From positions 1 through 12,050 of the forward strand of contig JAIPFG010000065.1 of the NCBI GenBank assembly GCA_021736745.1: a stretch of DNA of 12,050 nt, given 5' to 3'. Positions 6,751-12,050 of the stretch are shown piece after piece (position 1 is the first letter of the stretch; each line of letters opens with the position of its first letter). A model generated the notes under the pieces. The model saw nothing but the letters and a program-made list of their open reading frames with translations. It made no database searches and had not been told where the DNA came from. The DNA is from Pseudomonadales bacterium (lineage in GTDB: Bacteria; Pseudomonadota; Gammaproteobacteria; Pseudomonadales; IMCC2047). The position numbers and the translations under genes are program-made.

Positions 6751-8094
6751 ATGTCGTTATTATCTCTATCTAAACTTTTGCGCCAGTCCTGCAGGGTAGC
6801 CCTTTACTTATCCGTGTTGTCTGGATTATCGCTGTTCTTCGTTAGCGGATCGGTAATGGCTAATGTCGATACAGTGTCGCAAAGTTTCTCCCATCAGGTT
6901 GCCATGGCAGCATCTGACTTGCCATTGCCTGGCGTTCAGATTGATATGAATAATTTGTCCCAATATAAGGCCTTCGTTGAACCGCTTCTGGCGAAACTCA
7001 TTGCGGAGGATAAATTAAAGATAAAAATAGGCGAGTCCGCCAGCTTTCCGGTTCATCCGGACTATGTAGCAGCGACCAATCAATATGCTGAAAATGTTTC
7101 ACTGGGGGAACAACCTGGTGAACTTAATCACTATATTGCCGGCCGCCCATTCCCAGAAATCCTGGAAATTGATCCTCGTGCAGGGGAGAAAATTGCGTGG
7201 AATATGCGTTATGCCTATGCGCCTGATGAAAATGAAGTTGAAAAATTCTATTGGCAATATCGAGATTTGCGCACAGGCAAGATAGAAAGAAATTTGGCAA
7301 TGTACGGCAGAATGATGCGTTTCAAACACCGTCATACCACTGAGCCAAAACCGGATCTACCGCAAAACCCAGCGGAAATTTATAATGCGCTTTATTTGCG
7401 GGTGAACAAGCCGCCGGATATAGCCAATACGCAATTGTTGATTCATCGCCAGGAGGATGATACCCGTAAGGAGCAGGTTTGGATGTACCATGCTTCACAG
7501 CGTCGGGTACGTCGCTTGGCGAGTGGGCAGACTACAGATGCGTTTTTAGGCAGTGATATTATGATCGAGGATTTTCTCGGTTTTAATGGGCGGATTATGG
7601 ATATGGAGTGGCATTACCAGGGCGTGAAATGGCTGCTTCTGCCATTTTACCGGCATACAGAATTACCCTTTACGGGTGAGGCCATAGAGGAAGATAATTT
7701 TGAGCTTGTTGACTTCGGGGGGCAGGGAAATTGTTTCCCGAACGTAACTTGGCAGTTGCGTAAGGCTTATGTGCTGGATGCGGTTCCCCTTAATCCAAAT
7801 CATCCGCTGTCGCGACGAACCTTTTACGTGGATGTTCAAACCGCAAGCCCTGCTTTGATTAAAATATATGATCGTGCCGACCGTTTATGGAAATTAAGCA
7901 TCGCCGGGATATCGGATTCCCGCTATCACCACCCTAATAATCTGGACTGGCAGGGCGCTATTGCGGAAGTGGTCTCTATGATTGATTTGCAGGCGGAGCA
8001 TTGCACCACATTGCAGTTGTTGCCAAGAATTCCAGACAAGGCCTTTCGCATCAATGCGTTTAATGTGCAGTATTTGCGTGCAAGCGGTCGCTAA
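6751..8094 (+). CDS. DUF1329 family exported protein
   Basis: The 447-residue protein has a long signal peptide with a basic early part (KLLRQSCR), a hydrophobic core (about 17-33) and a likely cut after VMA at residue 37. The mature part has DUF1329 hallmarks: AGRPFPEILEIDPRAGEKIAWNM in pieces around residues 130-150, QVWMYHASQRRVRRL (about 247), the DFLGFNGRI segment and the late RRTFYVDVQT...KIYDR region. The family has a LolA/LolB-like lipid-binding fold and is thought to serve the outer membrane or periplasm; many members are encoded beside a DUF1302 protein, and some links to RND transporters and lipid export have been proposed. Here no DUF1302 gene adjoins it. ATG 6751 has GGGGAG five bases upstream. 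Its stop is 16 bases from the convergent gshA stop. The family is clear and the cargo unknown. Confidence 0.87.
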   Translation: MSLLSLSKLLRQSCRVALYLSVLSGLSLFFVSGSVMANVDTVSQSFSHQVAMAASDLPLPGVQIDMNNLSQYKAFVEPLLAKLIAEDKLKIKIGESASFPVHPDYVAATNQYAENVSLGEQPGELNHYIAGRPFPEILEIDPRAGEKIAWNMRYAYAPDENEVEKFYWQYRDLRTGKIERNLAMYGRMMRFKHRHTTEPKPDLPQNPAEIYNALYLRVNKPPDIANTQLLIHRQEDDTRKEQVWMYHASQRRVRRLASGQTTDAFLGSDIMIEDFLGFNGRIMDMEWHYQGVKWLLLPFYRHTELPFTGEAIEEDNFELVDFGGQGNCFPNVTWQLRKAYVLDAVPLNPNHPLSRRTFYVDVQTASPALIKIYDRADRLWKLSIAGISDSRYHHPNNLDWQGAIAEVVSMIDLQAEHCTTLQLLPRIPDKAFRINAFNVQYLRASGR

Positions 8095-8110
8095 AGCGAA
8101 TAGATGATTG

Positions 8111-9679
8111 TCAGGAGGCCATGTATTGACGGAGGTATTCGTCAAAGCTGAGGTTGTCACTCGCCTCAATTTCGCTTTGTTGTTTGTGCGAATCCTGTGC
8201 CATTTTCTGGAAACCATCCGATTCTGAGGCGGGAAGAGGATGTGCTTTAAAATATTCCCCATGCACTTTTGTTTGCTGTAAAGCAAATTCAAAAAAAGAA
8301 ATATTCTGGTCTTGGAGTGTCTTAATAATCCTGGCGGAAGGTGTTGCGTCTGGATTTGTCAGCTTTTTATGCTGCTGTGCGACCGCCGAGGAAAAGGAGT
8401 TGTCAGCCACCGAATGATCCATTACAGCGGCAATGGCGGACAGTTTTCCAAATAATTCGTTGCCCCACTCGGTCAGTTTTTGTGGTTTGTTATTCCATCG
8501 GTTTAGCATGAGATCGGGTTCTCGCCCCCGATTGATGACTAAGGATTTGTTATGGTTTAACGACAAACATTCTTCATCACTGGCGTAAGGGCTTTCTTCA
8601 AGCAAGCAATAGAGAAGGAAACAGTCCAGAAAGCGCGCTTGGGTGCTATCGATCCCGGCCGGTAAAAAAGGATTGATATCAATGTTGCGCACCTCAATAT
8701 ACTGAACGCCATTTTCCGACAATTCATGTAATGGTTTTTGTCCGGAAGGTGTCACTCGCTTGGGGCGGATATCACTGTAATATTCGTTTTCTATCTGTAA
8801 TACGTTCGTGTTGAGCTGACGGTATTGACCGTTGCCTTTGACGCCAATTCTTTCGTAATCAGCGTGCGGTGTGTGAATTGCTTGTCCGAGCGTAGAGACA
8901 TAATCATCGAGTGAGTTATAACAAACATGCAGGTGCTGCTGGGCATTATTTTGATAACCCAGATCCCCCATCCGCAACGATGTCCCGTAGGGAGCATAAA
9001 GGGTGTTGCCAGTGAGGTTTTCTAAACGATGGTTGCGGCCCTGAAGAAAAGAAGGGCACAGTGCTGGCGAAGCGCCAAACAAATAAAGGATAAGCCAGGA
9101 ATAACGGCGAAAATTCCTGATCAGGGCGAAATATTGATCCGTTTGAAATGTCTGTAAATCATCATTCTCTTTCAGACTCTGCTGGAAATGAGCCCAAAAG
9201 GTTTCCGGTAAGGAAAAGTTATAATGAATCCCGGCGATGGTTTGCATCATTTTGCCATAGCGGTGTGCTAGCCCGATTCGATAGACGTGTTTTAGCATTC
9301 CGATATTTGAGCTGCCGTAACGAGCAATCGGGATTGCTTCTTCGCCTCCTAAAAAACAAGGCATGCTGGTGGCCCAGATAAACTCCTGGTTCAGTTGGCT
9401 GTAGCAGTAACGGTGAATATCGGATAGATAGTCAATGGTTTTCTCCGGGGTGGTAAAAACCGGTGTAATGAATTCTAGCAATGCCTCTGAATAGTCGGTG
9501 GTAATACAGGGATGGGTTAAAGCGGAGCCAAGTTTTAGCGGGTGGGGTGTTTGTGCTAAGCCACCCTGCGCGGTTGTACGTAGCCCCTCTTTTTCAATAC
9601 CACGGTTAATCTGTGAGAATTGTGAGTGGTATTCCGTAGTGGAGACGAGGTCAAGGCGCTGCTCAAATATGGTTGCCAA
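8111..9679 (-). CDS. gshA: Glutamate-cysteine ligase (GshA), proteobacterial type
   Basis: It joins glutamate to cysteine with ATP, the first and limiting step of cytoplasmic glutathione synthesis. The length, 522 residues, is close to the 518 of E. coli GshA. Family blocks are INRGIEKEGLR (about 24-34), TTDYSEALLEFITPV (the metal and glutamate-binding region), YGSSNIG, APYGTSLRMGDLGYQN and YIEVRNIDINPF. The start is TTG at 9679: it gives the expected N-terminus (MATIFEQRL), has GGAG (9687-9690) seven bases upstream, and there is no ATG before about residue 105. gshB is not in the window. The gene follows pckA, but the pckA terminator lies between them, so gshA needs its own promoter within about 45 bases or depends on readthrough; I see no convincing -35/-10 pair there. 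It converges on the DUF1329 gene. Confidence 0.95.
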   Translation of the reverse strand: MATIFEQRLDLVSTTEYHSQFSQINRGIEKEGLRTTAQGGLAQTPHPLKLGSALTHPCITTDYSEALLEFITPVFTTPEKTIDYLSDIHRYCYSQLNQEFIWATSMPCFLGGEEAIPIARYGSSNIGMLKHVYRIGLAHRYGKMMQTIAGIHYNFSLPETFWAHFQQSLKENDDLQTFQTDQYFALIRNFRRYSWLILYLFGASPALCPSFLQGRNHRLENLTGNTLYAPYGTSLRMGDLGYQNNAQQHLHVCYNSLDDYVSTLGQAIHTPHADYERIGVKGNGQYRQLNTNVLQIENEYYSDIRPKRVTPSGQKPLHELSENGVQYIEVRNIDINPFLPAGIDSTQARFLDCFLLYCLLEESPYASDEECLSLNHNKSLVINRGREPDLMLNRWNNKPQKLTEWGNELFGKLSAIAAVMDHSVADNSFSSAVAQQHKKLTNPDATPSARIIKTLQDQNISFFEFALQQTKVHGEYFKAHPLPASESDGFQKMAQDSHKQQSEIEASDNLSFDEYLRQYMAS

Positions 9680-9686
9680 ATTTACA

Positions 9687-9697
9687 CTCCAGTGGAG
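9687..9697 (-). promoter_or_regulatory. Small hairpin enclosing the gshA ribosome binding site
   Basis: Read on the minus strand, CTCC-ACT-GGAG is a 4-bp hairpin with a 3-base loop. Its 3' arm is the Shine-Dalgarno GGAG for the TTG start of gshA. Pairing would partly hide the ribosome site and, with the weak TTG codon, lower translation. The stem is short, so the effect is uncertain. Confidence 0.3.
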
Positions 9698-9721
9698 GAA
9701 TAAGGGGAATCTTCATCAGAA

Positions 9722-9750
9722 TAAAAACGGGGCGTCAGCTGAAGCCCCGT
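9722..9750 (-). terminator. Intrinsic terminator downstream of pckA
   Basis: ACGGGGC (9727-9733) and GCCCCGT (9744-9750) pair in a 7-bp G+C-rich stem. Further pairing within the palindrome TCAGCTGA (9735-9742) can lengthen it past a G/A mismatch. On the minus strand the stem is followed at once by TTTTTAT (9727 down to 9721). It begins 39 bases after the pckA stop codon, so it is a standard Rho-independent terminator for pckA, separating it from gshA. Confidence 0.9.
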
Positions 9751-9788
9751 CATCCGTCCATTTGAGTTAATCGACGTTCAATACAGGT

Positions 9789-11351
9789 TTAAGCTTTTGG
9801 TCCAGCCTGAATAATGCTATCCGACACATCAAACTTGTTAAAGTTTTCAACAAATTTGGTGGCTAATTCCCGGGCTTGTTGATCGAAGGCGGCGGTATCC
9901 TTCCAAGTGTTTCGCGGATTGAGCAGCGTTGAATCAACCCCGGGCACTTGTACGGGAATATCGAGATTCAGCGGCTCAATGTGCGTAGTCTCGGCGTCGC
10001 GTAATTTGCCGCTTTGAATGGCAGCAATTACCGCACGTGTCGTTGGAATACTGAAACGTTCCCCGCCCTGACCATAGGCGCCACCAGTCCAGCCGGTGTT
10101 AACCAGATAAACCTGGCTGCCGAAATCTTCTAACCGCTTGATCAGCAGCTCCGCGTATTCACCCGGTGGACGTGGGAAAAAGGGTGCGCCGAAGCAGGTT
10201 GAGAAGGTAGATTTAATTCCAGCTGTCGAGCCCATTTCTGTAGAGCCTACCAATGCAGTATAACCGCTCAGGAAATGATAAGCGGCTGCTTCCTTGGAGA
10301 GAATGGAAACCGGAGGCAGTACACCGGTAAGATCGCAGGTTAGGAAAATAATGGCGTTGGGTTCTCCCGCTAAGTTTGCTTCTACGCGTAGTTCAATATG
10401 TTCGCGTGGATAAGCGGCACGTGTGTTCTGCGTCAGCGTTGCGTCGCTGTAATCGGGAATACGTGTCTGTTCATCAATAACGACATTTTCGACAATGGCA
10501 CCAAACTTAATAGCGTCCCAAATAACAGGTTCATTCTTTTTGCTCAGATCGATACACTTGGCATAGCAGCCACCTTCGATATTGAATACTGTGCTTTTGC
10601 CCCAGCCATGCTCATCATCGCCGATCAGATAACGACTAGGGTCGGCGCTAAGGGTAGTTTTGCCGGTGCCGGATAATCCAAAAAAGAGTGTGACATCGCC
10701 ACCGCCATCGGTATTGGCTGAGCAGTGCATCGGTAAAACATCTTTCTCAGGAAGTAAAAAGTTTTGTACCGAAAACATGGCTTTTTTCATTTCGCCGGCG
10801 TACTGCATACCTGCCAGCAATACTCTTCGCTTAGCAAAATTAATAATGACAGCTCCGTCACTATTGGTGCCGTCGCGCTCGGGATCGCACACAAAATGCG
10901 GTATGTTAATAATCTGCCACTGGCCTTTATCACGTGGATTGAACTTTTCCGGACGGACAAAAAGGGTTTTGCCGAACAGGTTGTGCCAAGCGGTTTCGGT
11001 GGCGACGGTAACGGGTATATAGTGTTCCGGGTCGGCTCCCACATGCAGGTGAGAAACAAAAGATTCCTTTCCGTGAAGGTAATCTTCAGCGCGCTCCCAA
11101 AGCGCATCGAATTTATCGACGGGGAAGGGCCGATTGATAGGCCCCCAGTGAATCTCGTTTTCAGTACTGGGTTCTTGTACGATAAAGCGGTCCATAGGCG
11201 AACGTCCAGTTCGCTTGCCGGTATTCACAACCAACGATCCATTGTCTGCGAGATTTCCTTCACCTCGACGAACGGCTAACTCAACTAATTCAGCAGTACT
11301 GAGGTCAATATAACTGGTGCTCAATTGCTGTTTTTCAGCGGCATTATTCAT
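9789..11351 (-). CDS. pckA: Phosphoenolpyruvate carboxykinase (ATP)
   Basis: It converts oxaloacetate and ATP to phosphoenolpyruvate, CO2 and ADP, the entry step of gluconeogenesis in the cytoplasm. At 520 residues it matches the ATP-dependent family. Visible motifs are the oxaloacetate-binding RTGRSP (47-52), the metal-binding segment AGEMKKAMF (about 185-193), SANTDGGGDVTLFFGLSGTG (around 212-231) running into the kinase-1a P-loop GLSGTGKTTL (225-234) and the kinase-2 GDDEHGW (244-250). A GTG at 11369 in the same frame would add six residues, but ATG 11351 is preferred: AGGA lies about seven bases upstream and no ribosome site precedes the GTG. It lies 3' of hslO on the same strand, an arrangement seen in other gammaproteobacteria, but a terminator divides them. 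Its own leader holds an intrinsic terminator, suggesting attenuation. A clear terminator follows the gene. Confidence 0.97.
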   Translation of the reverse strand: MNNAAEKQQLSTSYIDLSTAELVELAVRRGEGNLADNGSLVVNTGKRTGRSPMDRFIVQEPSTENEIHWGPINRPFPVDKFDALWERAEDYLHGKESFVSHLHVGADPEHYIPVTVATETAWHNLFGKTLFVRPEKFNPRDKGQWQIINIPHFVCDPERDGTNSDGAVIINFAKRRVLLAGMQYAGEMKKAMFSVQNFLLPEKDVLPMHCSANTDGGGDVTLFFGLSGTGKTTLSADPSRYLIGDDEHGWGKSTVFNIEGGCYAKCIDLSKKNEPVIWDAIKFGAIVENVVIDEQTRIPDYSDATLTQNTRAAYPREHIELRVEANLAGEPNAIIFLTCDLTGVLPPVSILSKEAAAYHFLSGYTALVGSTEMGSTAGIKSTFSTCFGAPFFPRPPGEYAELLIKRLEDFGSQVYLVNTGWTGGAYGQGGERFSIPTTRAVIAAIQSGKLRDAETTHIEPLNLDIPVQVPGVDSTLLNPRNTWKDTAAFDQQARELATKFVENFNKFDVSDSIIQAGPKA

Positions 11352-11362
11352 TTTAATTTCCT

Positions 11363-11376
11363 GCGGCACATGCCGC
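11363..11376 (-). repeat. Hairpin just upstream of the pckA ribosome site
   Basis: GCGGC (11363-11367) and GCCGC (11372-11376) form a 5-bp G+C stem with a 4-base loop (ATGT on the minus strand). Its 3' arm abuts the pckA AGGA site, so it could influence ribosome access. It follows the leader terminator directly. Confidence 0.5.
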
Positions 11377-11377
11377 C

Positions 11378-11409
11378 TAAAAAAGCCGGTATTACGATAA
11401 GCCCCGGCT
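11378..11409 (-). terminator. Intrinsic terminator inside the pckA leader
   Basis: On the minus strand AGCCGG (11404-11409) and CCGGCT (11384-11389) pair in a 6-bp stem. The 14-base loop can fold further as TTA-TCG-TAA. A run of Ts follows directly, through about 11380. The structure ends only about 27 bases before the pckA ATG, leaving no room for a promoter between them. A separate terminator for hslO exists upstream at 11470-11504. It is therefore best read as a regulated terminator in the pckA leader, although a second backup terminator for hslO is possible. Confidence 0.7.
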
Positions 11410-11438
11410 AAATACGCCGACGTTTTGTTAATCCGTCG
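11404..11438 (-). promoter_or_regulatory. Leader hairpins competing with the pckA terminator
   Basis: On the minus strand a first hairpin pairs CGACG (11434-11438) with CGTCG (11418-11422) across 11 bases. An alternative hairpin pairs TCGGC (11416-11420) with GCCGG (11404-11408) across 7 bases, with one G-U pair. This alternative uses the 5' arm of the terminator and part of the first hairpin's 3' arm, so the three structures exclude one another in the order expected of anti-antiterminator, antiterminator and terminator. The helices are short and were found by eye; the regulatory reading is inference. Confidence 0.4.
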
Positions 11439-11461
11439 ACCGAACAGTTTTTGGGCGCGTA

Positions 11462-11470
11462 ATTATGACA
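11462..11470 (-). promoter_or_regulatory. Candidate extended -10 promoter for pckA
   Basis: The minus strand reads TGTCATAAT: a CATAAT hexamer (5/6 to TATAAT) with an upstream TGn, the form of an extended -10 element. No good -35 lies 16-18 bases upstream, which such promoters can do without. Transcription would start near 11455, giving a leader of about 100 bases that includes the terminator at 11378-11409. It directly follows the T-tract of the hslO terminator. Confidence 0.4.
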
Positions 11471-11504
11471 AAAAAAAGTCGAGAAGCTAAGCAGAAAATC
11501 GACT
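11470..11504 (-). terminator. Probable intrinsic terminator of hslO
   Basis: On the minus strand AGTCGA (11499-11504) and TCGACT (11477-11482) form a 6-bp stem with a 16-base loop, followed by about seven more Ts (11476 down to 11470). It begins 71 bases after the hslO stop. The stem is only half G+C and the loop is large, so termination may be incomplete, but the T-tract is strong. Confidence 0.6.
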
Positions 11505-11575
11505 AATTACAAAATTTAGAATGATAGTAAGTATTCATATTACTAATTGCGCAACATCTGATGAATTTTTGAGCT

Positions 11576-12050
11576 TTAATGCAACGTTCGTGACGGTGAT
11601 AAATCACTTGTTATTTCCGTAATATCCAGTTCCAGCATATAGGGTTCCAGATCCTCATAATCAAAGTAATAGGTTTCATTACAGAACTCGCATTTTACCT
11701 CTAGTTTCTGTTGTTCCAGAAATATATCCTCTAATTCATCCTGGCCTAAAGCGATTAAGGCATTGATCGTGCGTTCCCTGTTACAGCTACATCGGAAGGA
11801 AACGGGAGAAGGGGGGTAGAGGTTCACAGCTTCCTCATGGTAAAGACGGTAAATAAGCCCCACGTTCTGTAACTCTCTGAGTTCATTATCCGTGAGAGTC
11901 TCCGTTAGCGTACAGATCCGAGGCCAAGCATCCTCGTCAAAGATCTTGCTCGACGATGGCATTGCCTGTAATAACAAACCGGCAGCCGTTTGGCCGGGTT
12001 CTGCGCTTAGCCAAATTTTCGTTTTTATCTGTTCCGATTGGTCAAAATAG
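11576..12050 (-). CDS. hslO: Hsp33 redox-regulated chaperone, C-terminal part
   Basis: Hsp33 is a cytoplasmic holdase activated by oxidation. Reduced, four cysteines hold zinc; oxidative stress releases it, forms disulfides and exposes the substrate-binding surface. The frame runs open to the right edge (last complete codon at 12047-12049) and gives 157 residues, about the last half of a protein usually near 290. The visible start (YFDQSEQIKTKIWLSAE, then AAGLLLQAMP) matches the end of the Hsp33 core domain. The zinc motif is C87-S-C89 (FRCSCNRERT) and C120-E-F-C123, with 30 residues between the pairs, the normal Cx-C/CxxC layout. The TTG at 11977 is internal and not the true start. pckA lies downstream on the same strand, with a likely terminator between. 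The 5' end and promoter lie beyond the window. Confidence 0.95.
   Translation of the reverse strand, partial: YFDQSEQIKTKIWLSAEPGQTAAGLLLQAMPSSSKIFDEDAWPRICTLTETLTDNELRELQNVGLIYRLYHEEAVNLYPPSPVSFRCSCNRERTINALIALGQDELEDIFLEQQKLEVKCEFCNETYYFDYEDLEPYMLELDITEITSDLSPSRTLH

Noticed and set aside
8088..8099. TCGCT-AA-AGCGA at the DUF1329 stop codon
   Set aside because: Only about 4 bp can pair around the loop and no T-run follows on either strand, so it is not a credible terminator.
10660..11279. Long plus-strand frames opposite pckA
   Set aside because: They mirror the strongly conserved pckA frame and resemble no known protein; such antisense frames are common over G+C-biased codons.
1..12050. 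Mobile elements, CRISPR arrays, toxin-antitoxin or defence genes, tRNA and rRNA
   Set aside because: Both strands were read for these; every substantial frame is accounted for by ordinary chromosomal genes, and no repeat arrays or element ends were seen.

Overview
The window reads as ordinary chromosome of a gammaproteobacterium. Base composition is moderate, close to half G+C. The gene set is PhoB/PhoR, a group II branched-chain aminotransferase, a TIGR02444/DUF2390 protein, DsbB, a DUF1329 protein, GshA of the proteobacterial type, ATP-dependent PckA and Hsp33. Together these point to the Pseudomonadales/Cellvibrionales side of the class, possibly a marine or polymer-degrading relative. The genus cannot be fixed by eye. 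There is no transposase, integrase, CRISPR array, tRNA or rRNA, and no sign of recent transfer.

Layout, left to right. The 3' end of a cytochrome b561-type gene (1-294, +) converges on phoR and phoB (318-2447, -). phoB is divergent from ilvE (2598-3680, +). ilvE is followed by a conserved gene of unknown function (TIGR02444, 3762-4292, +). This converges on a two-gene minus-strand unit: dsbB (5349-5846), then a WD40-repeat lipoprotein (4313-5347) that begins one base after the dsbB stop. Divergent from dsbB are an orphan FliL-like exported protein (6067-6477, +) and a DUF1329 exported protein (6751-8094, +). On the minus strand gshA (8111-9679), pckA (9789-11351) and the 3' part of hslO (11576-12050, running off the edge) form separate transcription units divided by intrinsic terminators.

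The functions are mostly housekeeping: phosphate sensing, branched-chain amino acids, periplasmic disulfide formation, glutathione synthesis, gluconeogenesis and redox-regulated chaperoning. DsbB, GshA and Hsp33 are all thiol-related, but they lie in different transcription units, so no single pathway is implied.

The best regulatory signals are two. A Pho box lies exactly 10 bp upstream of a TCTAAT -10 element in front of phoB, which suggests autoregulation. In front of pckA, a complete intrinsic terminator sits between a candidate promoter and the start codon, with upstream segments able to form a competing hairpin. That resembles a transcription attenuator or riboswitch-like leader and is the most interesting item here. 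I see no evidence of a new multi-gene system. The genes of unknown role are the WD40 lipoprotein, the FliL-like protein, the TIGR02444 protein and the DUF1329 protein.
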